Notes: generated by a model not told the origin, from the sequence alone. Positions 34,007-44,238 are shown, counted from the first letter of the stretch. The stretch: 64,000 nucleotides of DNA from UBA8514 sp034933685 (GCA_034933685.1 JAYFNB010000013.1:109244-173243); one strand, 5' to 3'. Numbers and translations: made by a program.

Positions 34007-35896
34007 GTGAGAAAATTAAAAAGCCCATGGGATAAAATAATTATTGTGCTGTGCATTTTGCTGGTAGTTTTTCAAATATACACGGTTTTTGGAATGTTAC
34101 CTGATTTAATTAAAAGAAGTGTGCATCTTGGGTTTGTATTAACAATGAGTTTTATTCTAATACCGGCTTCTAAAAAACAAAAATGTTCAGAAAAATTACC
34201 TGTATATGACATTGTATTATCGCTACTTGCAGTTGCAACAGTTGTGTTTTTAATTGCTAACTATGATACCCTTATATGGAATCCATTGCAATGGATAGGT
34301 ACAATAGACAAGGTATTTGCTGTTGTCCTTACATTGTTAGTACTTGAGGCTAGTAGGCGTTCTGTTGGTTTGATTTTTCCTGGTCTTGCACTTGTATTCT
34401 TTATGTATGCAATATTTGGGCCATATTTTCCAGGAGTTTGGGGACACAAGCCGTATTCCATAGATTTGATTTTTCAAACCCTGTACCATAGCACGAATGG
34501 AATTTGGGGCACAATGATAAGTATTTCAGCAGGTATGCTTGCGATGTTTGGTATATTTGGTGCAATGCTTAGCGAAACTGGTGGCGCAGAAACCTTTGTT
34601 AAATTGGGGCAAAAACTTACAGGAAAAACTATTGGAGGTCAAGGTAAAGTTGCACTTATTGCTAGTGGACTATTTGGTATGATTTCAGGAAGTGCTATGG
34701 CAAATGTTGTTGGAACAGGTACTTTTACTATTCCTTTAATGCAAAAATCGGGTTATAACAATGAGTGGGCTGCTGCAATTTCAGCTGTTGGCTCTACTGG
34801 AGGCACGATAATGCCACCTATGATGGGCGCTGGTGCTTTTATTATGGCACAGCTTATTGGTATTTCTTATTTGGAAATTGCAAAAGCTGCTGTTGTTCCT
34901 GCACTACTATATTATCTTGGTGCATATATTGCTGTACACTACATTTCAAAAAAGGACAATATTCATGGTGAAGAGATTAAAGAATTTATAGATAAGGCAG
35001 AGTACTTTGTAATATTTACTCCTATTATTTTCTTTCTGTTTTATCTTTTAAGAGGATACACAGCAACATTATCGGCTTTTTACGCAACAATTTCTGGCTT
35101 TTTTGTGGCACTTTTCTTTAAAACAATTAAAGAAAAAGCAACAGCGAAAGCACCAAAAATTGCAGCAAAGTTATTTACAGATGTATCGGTTTCAGCAGGA
35201 AAAAGTATTGTAAATATGGCTACACTTATGGCTGGTTCGCAGATAACCATTTGCCTTATTTCTTTAACAGGATTTGGTGTTAAGCTATCTTCTGTAATTG
35301 TACAGGTTGGTCAAGATAATCTTTTTGCCTGTCTTGTGCTTACAATGATTGTGTGCATAGTTCTTGGTATGGGTCTTCCAGCTACAGCGGCCTATGTACT
35401 TTCAGCAGCAATACTTGCACCTGTATTAACAACCCTTGGTGTGCCTATTTTAGTTTCACATTTGTTCATATTTTACTTCGCAGGATTTTCAACTATTACG
35501 CCACCAGTTTGTGCAGCAGTTTATCTTGCGGCAGGAATAGCCAAGGCTAATTGGTTCAAAACTGGGGTGCTGTCGTGCCTTATTGCATTTCCTGCATTTG
35601 TTGTGCCGTATACCTTTATTTATGACACATCGCTTTTGCTTATGGGGAATGTGGGAGCCGTGACTCTGGCTGTTATTACAGCTGTGCTTGGTGTTTGGGC
35701 AATAGGTACGGGGGTTGCAGGATTTATTTATGTAAATATGAAAATTCCATTTAGAATATTTGCGGTATTAGCGGGTGTACTTTTGGTTATCCCAAGTCTT
35801 ACAGTAAGTATTGTAGGATTAATAATTTTTGTGGCTGTTTATGGGCTAAACTTTATATCAGGCAAGAAAGAAAAAGCTAAAATGATAGCAGCTTAA
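34007..35896 (+). CDS. TRAP transporter fused permease (copy 1)
   Basis: 629 residues with about 17 hydrophobic segments: an N-terminal 4-helix DctQ-like part and a 12-helix DctM-like part fused (4TM/12TM TRAP family). GGAETFVKLGQKLTGKTIGG, STGGTIMPPMMGAGAFIM and LGMGLPATAAYV are conserved carrier motifs. It imports its substrate with Na+ together with the TAXI protein upstream. The start is a GTG at 34007. A terminator follows. Confidence 0.9.
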   Translation: MRKLKSPWDKIIIVLCILLVVFQIYTVFGMLPDLIKRSVHLGFVLTMSFILIPASKKQKCSEKLPVYDIVLSLLAVATVVFLIANYDTLIWNPLQWIGTIDKVFAVVLTLLVLEASRRSVGLIFPGLALVFFMYAIFGPYFPGVWGHKPYSIDLIFQTLYHSTNGIWGTMISISAGMLAMFGIFGAMLSETGGAETFVKLGQKLTGKTIGGQGKVALIASGLFGMISGSAMANVVGTGTFTIPLMQKSGYNNEWAAAISAVGSTGGTIMPPMMGAGAFIMAQLIGISYLEIAKAAVVPALLYYLGAYIAVHYISKKDNIHGEEIKEFIDKAEYFVIFTPIIFFLFYLLRGYTATLSAFYATISGFFVALFFKTIKEKATAKAPKIAAKLFTDVSVSAGKSIVNMATLMAGSQITICLISLTGFGVKLSSVIVQVGQDNLFACLVLTMIVCIVLGMGLPATAAYVLSAAILAPVLTTLGVPILVSHLFIFYFAGFSTITPPVCAAVYLAAGIAKANWFKTGVLSCLIAFPAFVVPYTFIYDTSLLLMGNVGAVTLAVITAVLGVWAIGTGVAGFIYVNMKIPFRIFAVLAGVLLVIPSLTVSIVGLIIFVAVYGLNFISGKKEKAKMIAA

Positions 35897-35898
35897 CA

Positions 35899-35942
35899 AA
35901 AAAGCATTTCCTGCTCCAACGTGTGCTTGGGAAATGCTTTTT
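35899..35942 (+). terminator. Terminator of the first TRAP operon
   Basis: A 13-bp stem AAAAAGCATTTCC/GGAAATGCTTTTT, with an 18-base loop. Confidence 0.75.
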
Positions 35943-36264
35943 AATTACCTTGTAATATATGTTTTTTAATATGGAAGATATATATATAAATACATATAGT
36001 TTAAATTTGCATAAGAAGAAAGACTAAGAGATAAAAAGTTATAGTGATTTTTTACACAAAAAGAATTGGATATAATATTCCTGATATAATTGTCATAGAT
36101 AAAAGGTATTTTACGTTATGTAGTTCAATGGGTTATGATATATACAAGTTAACAAAACCATTAATTTATTGTAAGTATGCGCGCTGCTAGCAATTGGATT
36201 AATGTAGTTGACGATGTGGTTAGCTATATGGAATAATACCCTATCTATGTTAGGAGGAGTTTTT
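35943..36264. other. Leader of the 2HCT-lyase-dehydrogenase operon
   Basis: AT-rich non-coding DNA. A TATAAT at about 36069 and another near 36082 could serve a promoter for the seven-gene operon starting at 36265, but no clear -35 box pairs with them. I see no riboswitch fold. Confidence 0.3.
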
Positions 36265-37590
36265 GTGTCAGAAGAAATACTTAAAAAAGAAAGTTTTTTA
36301 AGCAAAAATTTTTATGGATTTCCGCTTTGGATGATGTGCATAGTTTTAGCTGTAATATTGGGAGTTACATTTTTAGGAATTATGCCAGATGACGATATTT
36401 TGTCAATTGTAACAATAATGTTTGCTATTGGATTTATTTTATACGAAATTGGTGAACGAGTACCAATTTGGAATGACTATCTTGGCGGCGGCTCATTACT
36501 TGCTTTTCTTGGTGCGGCAGCTTTGGAATACTACAACGTTCTTCCGGCAAAATATTCAGAAGCAATTACATATTTTTACGATGACTATGGTTTCCAAACA
36601 CTATTTATTTCATTGCTGATTGTCTCCGCAGTACTTGCAGTGAACCGTAAGCAGCTTATAAAAGCATTTGCTGGCTATGTTCCAGCGATATTCGGCGGCG
36701 TTATATGTGCCGCAATTTTTGGAGTTATTGGCGGCATCATTTGTGGAATTGATATTAAAGAAATTATTGCGTATTATGTTCTTCCTACGATGGGTGGAGG
36801 AAACGGTGCTGGTGCTGTACCTTTAAGTGAAATGTGGGAGTCTGCAACAGGTATTGGCAAAGATGTTTTTTATTCTCAGGCTATTGCAATTTTAACTCTT
36901 GCAAATAATTTTGCTATTTTGTTCGCGGTTTTATTAAATTCAGCTGGGAAAAAATTTCCTAAACTTACAGGCAACGGAGAATTGTTAAAAAATGCCGATA
37001 AGTATACTTTGGTTGAAGATGAGGTCAAGGTTGAGGCGAATTCTTATGATATGGCAGGCGGACTTTTATTAACGGGGGCTATTTATGCTCTTGCAAGGAT
37101 GTTTTCTAAACAACTGCTTCCATCCATCGGACCGGTTCAGTTGCACTTATATGCATATATGGTAATTTTTGCAGCGGTTGCCAATGTAGGAAATTTTGTT
37201 CCAAAGAAAGTTGTAGAAGGTGCAAAGAAATTATCTGCATTCTTTACGAAGCCTTTAATGTGTATGTGTATGGTTGGTATTGGTATTGCTTTTACAGATT
37301 TAGGGGAACTTGTTTCTGTTTTAAATATACAGACACTTTTCATTTGTGCATTGGTTGTTTTTGGTGCAGTTATCGGTTCAGGTTTTGTTGGCACTTTAGT
37401 AGGTTTCTACTTTGTTGAGTCTGCAATAACAGCTGGTTTGTGTATGGCAAACCGTGGTGGTAGTGGAGATTTACAGGTACTTGGTGCAGGTAAAAGAATG
37501 AACTTAATGTCTTATGCGGCAATTTCTTCAAGGATTGGTGGAGCAATTATTCTTCTTATTGCAAGCATAGCATTTAGTTTCTTTGCTTAA
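36265..37590 (+). CDS. 2-hydroxycarboxylate transporter family protein (copy 1)
   Basis: 441 residues, about 11 helices. The re-entrant-loop motifs GGGNGAGAVPLSE and NRGGSGDLQVL are diagnostic of the 2HCT family (citrate, malate and related carriers such as CitS). It imports a 2-hydroxy di- or tricarboxylate with Na+ or H+, or exchanges it for a product. A GTG at 36265 with AGGAGGAG is the best start. It heads an operon running to 43447. A paralogue is at 50529-51857. Confidence 0.87.
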   Translation: MSEEILKKESFLSKNFYGFPLWMMCIVLAVILGVTFLGIMPDDDILSIVTIMFAIGFILYEIGERVPIWNDYLGGGSLLAFLGAAALEYYNVLPAKYSEAITYFYDDYGFQTLFISLLIVSAVLAVNRKQLIKAFAGYVPAIFGGVICAAIFGVIGGIICGIDIKEIIAYYVLPTMGGGNGAGAVPLSEMWESATGIGKDVFYSQAIAILTLANNFAILFAVLLNSAGKKFPKLTGNGELLKNADKYTLVEDEVKVEANSYDMAGGLLLTGAIYALARMFSKQLLPSIGPVQLHLYAYMVIFAAVANVGNFVPKKVVEGAKKLSAFFTKPLMCMCMVGIGIAFTDLGELVSVLNIQTLFICALVVFGAVIGSGFVGTLVGFYFVESAITAGLCMANRGGSGDLQVLGAGKRMNLMSYAAISSRIGGAIILLIASIAFSFFA

Positions 37591-37617
37591 TTCATAATTG
37601 AAAGAGGGGGCTTCTTT

Positions 37618-38496
37618 ATGAGTGAAATAGATAACATTGTAAAGGAAATAAGAGATGCAGGTATTGGAAATAAAGTGGACGAGAAATTATTAGAAAAATA
37701 CTCAGTTCGAAAATCAGACGAGAAGGATGTTCCCACAAGAGATGGAGTTACACATATCTATATTTACACACCTGTAATTCAAAAAAATAAGTATCCTTTA
37801 TTTTTAAATATTCATGGTGGAGGTTTTGTAAAAGGGCATAGGGAACAAGATGTTGTGTTTTCTAGAAATGTTTGCAGTAATGCGGAGTCCGTAGTCATTG
37901 ATATTGATTATACACCAGCACCGGAACAAAAATTTCCATACGCCTTACACCAATGTTATGATGTGTTGGTATGGGCTATGGAAAATGCAGATAATTTAAA
38001 AATTGATACTGAAAATGTTATAATCTGTGGACATAGTGCAGGAGGTAACTTAGCTACAGGAGTCTGCTTACTAGCACAAAAGTCTGAAAATATTAGAATT
38101 AGGCTTCAGATTTTAGATTATCCAGCATTAGACCTATTTACACCGCCAGAATTTAAAAGAAATGCATATGCAACAGAAAGACTCTTTCCAGAAAAGTGTA
38201 GACTATATAATGACTTATATATTGATGAGGCTAACAGGTTAAACCCTTTAGCATCTCCTTCTTTTGCCCCCGAAGAGATGCTTAAAGGAATGCCAGAGGC
38301 GATAGTCATTACTTGTGGTGATGATATATTAGGCGAAGAGGGAGAAAAATATGCCTACAAGCTTGTTCAGTCTGGTGTTACAGTAACTTCAAAAAGATTT
38401 TTGAATAGTAGCCATGGCTTTGTTGTACAAAGAAAAGGTGATTATGTGGAGGCAGAAAAAATAATATTTTCGAAGATAAAAAATATTGCTAATTAA
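37618..38496 (+). CDS. Alpha/beta hydrolase (HSL-type esterase)
   Basis: 292 residues. The oxyanion-hole motif NIHGGGF, the nucleophile elbow CGHSAGGN (catalytic Ser) and a C-terminal SSHGF His identify a family IV carboxylesterase/lipase. There is no signal peptide, so it acts in the cytoplasm. In this operon it may hydrolyse an ester or lactone of the imported hydroxy acid. Confidence 0.85.
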   Translation: MSEIDNIVKEIRDAGIGNKVDEKLLEKYSVRKSDEKDVPTRDGVTHIYIYTPVIQKNKYPLFLNIHGGGFVKGHREQDVVFSRNVCSNAESVVIDIDYTPAPEQKFPYALHQCYDVLVWAMENADNLKIDTENVIICGHSAGGNLATGVCLLAQKSENIRIRLQILDYPALDLFTPPEFKRNAYATERLFPEKCRLYNDLYIDEANRLNPLASPSFAPEEMLKGMPEAIVITCGDDILGEEGEKYAYKLVQSGVTVTSKRFLNSSHGFVVQRKGDYVEAEKIIFSKIKNIAN

Positions 38497-38531
38497 AACT
38501 AATAGGAATGTATCTATTTGGAGGGATATAT

Positions 38532-39578
38532 ATGAAAATTGGCGTAATAAAAGGAAATGGAATTGGGCCTGAAATTACAGAGGCAACACTGCATGTTTTG
38601 GAGGCTATAGGAATTGATTTTGAATGGGTGTCAATTGCTATTGGAGATGAAGGTGTAGAAAAATATGGACATCCATTATCTCAAGAGGCAGTTCAACAGG
38701 TTAAGGACGTTAAGGTTGCTATTAAAGCACCGCTTATTGTAAACAAAATGAAGGGGCGTCTTTTGTGCATACATAAAGATGGAAGTGAGCATATATATCC
38801 ATCATTAAATAATGCCATAAGGCGAGAACTTGGTCTTTATATTTGTCCAAGACCAATCAAGGGTGTAAAAAATATTTCAGAAAAATATGAAAAGCTTGAC
38901 GTCGCAATAATGCGAGAGATTACAGAAGACGTATACGCAGGGATTGAACATAAAATAGGTGATGATGTTGCAGAATGTATAAAGCTTGTTACAAGAAAAG
39001 CGGCAACGAGAGCAGCAGAATTTGGCTTTGATTATGCAATAAAAAATGGTAGAAAAAGAGTTACTTGTGTACATAAAGCAAATGCAATCAGCCTTTCTGA
39101 CGGATTGTTTTTAAAATGTTTTAAAGAAGTAGCACAGAAATATCCAGATATTGAATCAAATGATTATATGGTTGATGCAACAGCTTTTTATTTAGCAAAA
39201 AAACCAGAGCTTTTAGACGTGATTGTAACATCTAATCAGTATGGAGATATTCTTTCCGACCTTGCAGCCGGGCTTGTAGGAAGTCTTGGACTTGCACCAG
39301 GAGCTAATATTGGTGAAGATGTGGCGGTTTTTGAGGCCTCTCATGGAGCAGCGCCAGATATTGCAGGGAAGGGTATTGCAAATCCTGTTGCATTAATACT
39401 TTCTGGAGCATTAATGCTTAGACATATTGGAAAGACAACAGAAGCAAATTGGGTTGAGGAAAGCACATTCGAAATTCTTTCTGAAAAACAGACAATAACT
39501 CCTGACTTAGGAGGAAAAGCCTCAACTATGGAATTGGCAGAGGCTATTGCGAAAAGAGTAAAAGAGAAAAGTAAATAA
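38532..39578 (+). CDS. Isocitrate/isopropylmalate dehydrogenase family protein (copy 1)
   Basis: 348 residues, a beta-decarboxylating NAD(P) dehydrogenase. GNGIGPEITEATL, the substrate loop MREITEDVYAGIEH, the catalytic Lys region VHKANAISLSDG, and NQYGDILSDLAAGLVGSLG are family signatures. The loop is closest in style to NAD-isocitrate or homoisocitrate enzymes. It would oxidise and decarboxylate a 2-hydroxy-3-carboxy acid. The ATG at 38532 follows GGAGGGA; an earlier TTG is unlikely. Confidence 0.85.
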   Translation: MKIGVIKGNGIGPEITEATLHVLEAIGIDFEWVSIAIGDEGVEKYGHPLSQEAVQQVKDVKVAIKAPLIVNKMKGRLLCIHKDGSEHIYPSLNNAIRRELGLYICPRPIKGVKNISEKYEKLDVAIMREITEDVYAGIEHKIGDDVAECIKLVTRKAATRAAEFGFDYAIKNGRKRVTCVHKANAISLSDGLFLKCFKEVAQKYPDIESNDYMVDATAFYLAKKPELLDVIVTSNQYGDILSDLAAGLVGSLGLAPGANIGEDVAVFEASHGAAPDIAGKGIANPVALILSGALMLRHIGKTTEANWVEESTFEILSEKQTITPDLGGKASTMELAEAIAKRVKEKSK

Positions 39579-39597
39579 ACCTTAAGGAGGAAAAATA

Positions 39598-40626
39598 ATG
39601 TTCGGTGTATATAAGGCAAAATCGGCGCCAGGAGCTGAATGGAGAGAAGATTTACCAATGCCTGAATGTGGCGAAAATGATGTGCTTGTAAAGGTAAAAG
39701 CGACTGCAATTTGCGGAACAGATTCAGCGCATATCTACCCATGGGGTGCATATGCGGAGGAAAGATGTCCTGTTCCATTTGTTTTCGGACATGAGTTTTC
39801 TGGTGAAATTGTGGAAGTAGGCGAAAAAGTTACAAACTTCAAAGTTGGAGACAGAGTTGCAGGAGAAACCCATATTCCTTGTAATCATTGTGAAATGTGT
39901 CTTACAGACAGACGGCATAACTGTGAAAATATGCAGATTATTGGTGTACATACACCGGGTTCTTTTGCAGAATATATTGCTTTCCCTGCGGACTGTGCAT
40001 TTAAAATTGACGACAGCATTAGTTATGAAATTGGTGCATTGCTTGAACCTATGGGTGTAGGAATGCACGGTGTTTCTAAGGCTGATGTTAAAGGTAAAAC
40101 AACAGTAATTTATGGTTGTGGTCCAATTGGACTTATGGCAGTTGCTTGTGCTAAATTCAAAGGTGCAAGCAAGATAATTGCCATTGATGTTGTAGATGAT
40201 AAGCTTGAAATGGCTAAGAAAATGGGTGCAGATGTTATTATAAATTCAAAAACACAAAGTGACCTTGAGGCTGTTAAGGCAGAAACAAATGGCAGTGGTG
40301 CAGATGTTGTTATTGATTACACTGGTAATAAATTTGCAATTAGGGCTGGTTTTCAGCTTGTTAAAAAAAGCGGAACAATGGTGCTTGTTGGCTTAACCAG
40401 TGGTGAAACTTCTCTTGATTTAGCTAACGATATTATTTATAAGGAAGCAACTGTTTATGGTGTTACTGGAAGACTGATGTATCAAACATGGGACGAGTGT
40501 TTGGAAATGCTTAATGCAGGCTTTGATTTAAAACCGCTTATGAGTGGCCCATATGCACTTAAAGATTTTGAGCAAGCGTTTGAAGCTGTAAAAACAGCTA
40601 CAGGCAGAGTTGTAATGATACCATAA
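39598..40626 (+). CDS. Zinc-dependent alcohol dehydrogenase (copy 1)
   Basis: 342-residue medium-chain dehydrogenase. The catalytic zinc site is ICGTDSAHI and GHEFSGEIVE; the structural zinc site is CNHCEMCLTDRRHNC; NAD binding is at YGCGPIGLMA. It resembles threonine/sorbitol/galactitol-phosphate dehydrogenases. It is nearly identical to the gene at 58719 (about nine substitutions), including the downstream hairpin. It probably oxidises a secondary hydroxyl of the pathway substrate. Confidence 0.88.
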   Translation: MFGVYKAKSAPGAEWREDLPMPECGENDVLVKVKATAICGTDSAHIYPWGAYAEERCPVPFVFGHEFSGEIVEVGEKVTNFKVGDRVAGETHIPCNHCEMCLTDRRHNCENMQIIGVHTPGSFAEYIAFPADCAFKIDDSISYEIGALLEPMGVGMHGVSKADVKGKTTVIYGCGPIGLMAVACAKFKGASKIIAIDVVDDKLEMAKKMGADVIINSKTQSDLEAVKAETNGSGADVVIDYTGNKFAIRAGFQLVKKSGTMVLVGLTSGETSLDLANDIIYKEATVYGVTGRLMYQTWDECLEMLNAGFDLKPLMSGPYALKDFEQAFEAVKTATGRVVMIP

Positions 40627-40634
40627 AGATATAA

Positions 40635-40659
40635 TGGGCGTAGACTTTGTCTATGCTCA
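40635..40659 (+). terminator. Intercistronic hairpin after alcohol dehydrogenase copy 1
   Basis: TGGGCGTAGA pairs with TCTATGCTCA (two wobbles) around a 5-base loop. The same hairpin follows copy 2 at 59768. Here the operon continues, so read-through must occur. Confidence 0.45.
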
Positions 40660-40683
40660 TTGTTATTTTAAAGAGGTGATTTT

Positions 40684-41619
40684 ATGAAGGAAATTAACAA
40701 AATAGTTATTGCAGGTGCTGGTGTAATGGGTTCATCGCTTGCACAAATTTTTGCACAGTATGGATATAAAACAGTTGTATTTTACAGAAATGAAAAATCA
40801 AAAGAAAAAAGCATTGAACTTATTAATACAAATCAACGTGGTAGCGTAAATAATAAAATATTATCGCCCGATGAGTCAAAACAGCTTGTTTCCAATATAT
40901 CCTTTTCAAATAATAAGGAATGCTTTAAAACAGCGGATGTAGTTATAGAAACAATAGCAGAGAATATGGAGGTAAAGCATAGTTTTTGGAAAGAAATAAG
41001 CTCTGTTGTAAAAGAAGAGGCAATACTTACCACAAATACATCAGGGCTATCAATAACCGAAATTTCCAAAGCGGTTCATATGCCAGAAAGATTTTGCGGA
41101 TTTCATTGGGTAAATCCACCACATATTGTACCCCTTGTGGAATTAATTAGGGGCGAAAAAACCGAAGAGGAAGTAATAAATCAGGTTTATGAACTTGCAA
41201 AGAGTGTTGGAAAGAAACCGATTATATTACAAAAAGAAGCACCAGGTTTTGTTTTGAACAGATTTCAATATGCCATATTAAGAGAAGCAATGCATATTGT
41301 TGACAATGGAATATGCTCAATTAGCGATATCGACAACGTATTTAAATATGGGTTAGGAATGCATTATGCTGCAATCGGTCCTTTTGAAACAGCAGATTTA
41401 GGTGGTCTAGATACCTTTTTATCAATTTCGGAGTATCTTTTTAAAGAGCTTGCAGACGAAAAGGAAGTTTCCAATCTTTTAAAAAATTTGGTTTTAAATG
41501 GGCAATATGGAGTGAAAAGCGAAAGTGGATTCTATGATTATTCAAACGGAAAAGATGTTGAGGCAATAGTAAACAGAGATGAAAAGTTTTTTGAAATTGC
41601 AAAATGTCTTTACGAGTAA
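40684..41619 (+). CDS. 3-hydroxyacyl-CoA dehydrogenase family protein
   Basis: 311 residues. Rossmann motif IAGAGVMGSSLAQIFAQYG, then DVVIETIAENMEVK, TNTSGLSIT and the catalytic His region GFHWVNPPHIVPLVE, followed by the helical dimer domain (APGFVLNRFQYAI). It oxidises a 3-hydroxy acid or its CoA ester with NAD; in this context the substrate may be a free hydroxy acid, as in gulonate-type relatives. Confidence 0.85.
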   Translation: MKEINKIVIAGAGVMGSSLAQIFAQYGYKTVVFYRNEKSKEKSIELINTNQRGSVNNKILSPDESKQLVSNISFSNNKECFKTADVVIETIAENMEVKHSFWKEISSVVKEEAILTTNTSGLSITEISKAVHMPERFCGFHWVNPPHIVPLVELIRGEKTEEEVINQVYELAKSVGKKPIILQKEAPGFVLNRFQYAILREAMHIVDNGICSISDIDNVFKYGLGMHYAAIGPFETADLGGLDTFLSISEYLFKELADEKEVSNLLKNLVLNGQYGVKSESGFYDYSNGKDVEAIVNRDEKFFEIAKCLYE

Positions 41620-41631
41620 AAGGAGATAAAT

Positions 41632-42447
41632 ATGAAATTAGCATATCCTGTGCTTACACCAGATGCACAAAGTAATGCAATGGCGTTTTGTGGTGATTTT
41701 TATGAAAATATTATGAAAATAAAAGAATATGGTTACACAGGGGTGGAATTGCTTGTAAGAGATATCGACTATGATGATGAACCAAACATTATTAGAGCAC
41801 TTGAAAAGGAAAACCTTGAAGTGGCGGCTATAGGGTTAAATCCTGTATTTTCACAGGATAAATTATTTCTTTTAAGTGAGGACGAAAAAATACGAAAACA
41901 GGCAGTTGAAAGAATAAAACGTATAATTTATTTTGCAAAGAAGGTAAAAGCGCCTGTTTTAGTTGGTAAATTTAGGGGAAATACTTTGAACTGTGGATAT
42001 GAGGAGAGTATGAATATTTTGGCTGAATCATTTTACAATATCTGCAGTTATGCAAAACTAAAGGGGGTTAGGATTTTAATTGAACCTCAAAGTAAGGCAG
42101 GTATTGATAACCTTAATACAGTTAAAGAAACAGTTGATTTCATTAAATTGGTTGGTGCAGATAATTTAGGTATTTTATATGATTTCTTTCATGGTGAAAT
42201 TGCTGAGGAAATCTGGTTAGAAGCCATAGAAATGGGTAAAGAAACTATTGGATTTATACATTGCTCAGATAGAGAACGTCTTGTTCCAGGAAGAGGTGGA
42301 ATGGATATAAAAGCCGGCATTGAAAAGCTTTTTAATATTGGCTATGATGGTTATATTAGTTTAGAGGTTAAGCAGTTGCCCAACAGCCTAGAAGTGTGCA
42401 GGGAAAGCCAAAAGATATTAACTAAAATTATAGCAAGTTTTACTTAA
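41632..42447 (+). CDS. TIM-barrel sugar-phosphate isomerase/epimerase-type protein
   Basis: 271 residues of the xylose-isomerase-like / AP endonuclease 2 fold. Conserved acidic and His residues lie in ILIEPQSK, GILYDFFHG, IHCSDRERLVPGRG and YISLEVK, the positions of the metal ligands. Such enzymes isomerise or epimerise keto acids and sugars. It sits 12 bases after the hydroxyacyl-CoA dehydrogenase-type gene. Confidence 0.82.
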   Translation: MKLAYPVLTPDAQSNAMAFCGDFYENIMKIKEYGYTGVELLVRDIDYDDEPNIIRALEKENLEVAAIGLNPVFSQDKLFLLSEDEKIRKQAVERIKRIIYFAKKVKAPVLVGKFRGNTLNCGYEESMNILAESFYNICSYAKLKGVRILIEPQSKAGIDNLNTVKETVDFIKLVGADNLGILYDFFHGEIAEEIWLEAIEMGKETIGFIHCSDRERLVPGRGGMDIKAGIEKLFNIGYDGYISLEVKQLPNSLEVCRESQKILTKIIASFT

Positions 42448-42469
42448 CAATTTAGAGGGGTTGTTTAAG

Positions 42470-43447
42470 GTGCAGTTAGTAGAAAAAATTAATAAAATTC
42501 CCTCTGGCAGAATGTTAGTTCCATTGTTTTTATGTGCAGGAATAAATACCATATTTCCAAATTTTTTTACTTGCAGTGTATATATTGAAAACCTTTTTGG
42601 CTCTCCGGCAGTAACCACATATATGTGCTTAACTCTTCTTTTTACTGGCATACAAATGCGAATTAACGAATTGCCGGCTGCATTAAAAATAGGCGGAACT
42701 CATGTTTTTACTAAGTATGCCATAGGTGCTTGTTTTTATATTATAATTGCAAATAAATTTGGCATGGATGGAATATTTGGTGTGTGTAGTTTAGCACTGC
42801 TTTGTTCTCTTACAAACTGCAATGGTAGTATGTATATGGGGTTAATGGAGGAATATGGAGACAGGGAAGATATGGCAGCAAGACCTATGTTTAATCTTAA
42901 TTCAGGACCAGGATTATCTCTTGTTACAATAGGGGTATCGGGTCAGGTTAAGCTATCGCCATTAGTATACCTTGGTGTATTTTTCCCTATCCTATTGGGA
43001 ATGATACTTTCTTTCATAGACCCTAGCATAAGAGATAGAGCAAAAAATGGGACTAAGTTGCTTTTGCCACTTATGAGTGGTGCTATGGGTGCAAGAATTA
43101 ATCTTTTGGACATTATTTCTGCTGGTTTTGGCGGCATTGTATTGTTTGTATTAGTTTTTCTGGTAACTGGGCCAGTGGCATTGTTCGTTGATAGGGTGTT
43201 GTTAAAACGACCTGGCTATACTGGAATGGCAACGGTTTCTGTTGCGGCAAACACAATAGCTGTGCCTGCAATGATTGCACAAGCTGTTCCAGACTTTGCA
43301 CCCTATGTTGCAACTGCTGTATTACAAATTTCTGGTGCAGTTATTCTATCGGTATTAATAACACCTATAGTAGTGCATCAAACAGCAAAAAAATGGGGTT
43401 GTGTAAAACAGAAAAATATATATAAAATAGAAAGCAGTATTTCCTGA
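42470..43447 (+). CDS. 2-keto-3-deoxygluconate permease (KdgT) family protein
   Basis: 325 residues, about ten helices. KIPSGRMLVPLFLCAGINTI is the KdgT N-terminal signature. Known members import 2-keto-3-deoxygluconate, so this points to a keto or hydroxy acid as the operon's substrate. The GTG at 42470, suitably spaced from AGAGGGG, is preferred to the TTG at 42461. Last gene of the operon. Confidence 0.85.
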   Translation: MQLVEKINKIPSGRMLVPLFLCAGINTIFPNFFTCSVYIENLFGSPAVTTYMCLTLLFTGIQMRINELPAALKIGGTHVFTKYAIGACFYIIIANKFGMDGIFGVCSLALLCSLTNCNGSMYMGLMEEYGDREDMAARPMFNLNSGPGLSLVTIGVSGQVKLSPLVYLGVFFPILLGMILSFIDPSIRDRAKNGTKLLLPLMSGAMGARINLLDIISAGFGGIVLFVLVFLVTGPVALFVDRVLLKRPGYTGMATVSVAANTIAVPAMIAQAVPDFAPYVATAVLQISGAVILSVLITPIVVHQTAKKWGCVKQKNIYKIESSIS

Positions 43448-43467
43448 GAAGGAGATACTGCTTTCTA
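43428..43467 (+). terminator. Terminator at the end of the 2HCT operon
   Basis: A 13-bp stem TAGAAAGCAGTAT/ATACTGCTTTCTA with a 14-base loop; it overlaps the KdgT stop codon. Confidence 0.65.
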
Positions 43468-43596
43468 AATGAATAAATTAAAATCTTCAATTAAAACAAT
43501 GCCAAAATAACATTCAAAGTGTAAGGTTGTATTTAAGCTTTTGCGACGTTTTCACCACATAAGGCGTATTAAATATTAAAGCTCAGAAAATGAATA

Positions 43597-44238
43597 TTAT
43601 TTATTTTTTAAAATTTCATTGGTAAAAGATTTGATTTTTTCTTCCTCGGAACTTCTTTTATCTAGAGCATTTTTCATAATTTCCTTTGCTTCATCAGGAC
43701 GAACTACAACAACGCCGTTTCTATCACCAACAATAATATCACCTGGGTTAACAATTACACCGCCACAAGAAATAGGAACATTTATCTCTCCGCTTTCATT
43801 TTTAGATGCAGCACCACAGCAAAGGCCTTTTGCAAAAACGGGAAAATCAAGGTCTTCATTTTCATCAATGTCTCTAAAAGCCCCGTCAATTACAACTCCA
43901 TTTATGTTTTTTAAGGATGCCATATAACTGCGCATATCACCCCAGAGGGCATTGTTACAGCAACCATGACCATCTATAACTATTATATCACCAGCTTGCG
44001 CAATTTCTATTGCTTTCATTGCTGCTACACTTGCTCCTATAGGGACTTTAACAGTGATAGCAGGACCAACGATTTTTTTATTAGAAGTTCTTGGTTTTAT
44101 TTCATAATCCATTGCGTTAAATACGGTTGCTCCATCACAAAGTTCTGTTGTACTAAAGGTTGCAATTTCTGTTAGAAGTTCTGCTGAAACTCTGTTGATA
44201 TCTTTTATAATTCTGTGCCCGATATTTTTATTTTCCAT
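43597..44238 (-). CDS. RraA-like aldolase/decarboxylase family protein
   Basis: 213 residues. DGHGCCNNALWGDM and VVIDGAFRDIDE are the metal and substrate motifs of RraA-fold 4-hydroxy-4-methyl-2-oxoglutarate aldolases and oxaloacetate decarboxylases. IVGDRNGVVVVRPDEA is also typical. It would split a hydroxy-oxo-diacid or decarboxylate oxaloacetate. The ATG at 44238 after GGAGGG is the better of two starts. It is divergent from the dehydrogenase at 44527. Confidence 0.85.
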   Translation of the reverse strand: MENKNIGHRIIKDINRVSAELLTEIATFSTTELCDGATVFNAMDYEIKPRTSNKKIVGPAITVKVPIGASVAAMKAIEIAQAGDIIVIDGHGCCNNALWGDMRSYMASLKNINGVVIDGAFRDIDENEDLDFPVFAKGLCCGAASKNESGEINVPISCGGVIVNPGDIIVGDRNGVVVVRPDEAKEIMKNALDKRSSEEEKIKSFTNEILKNK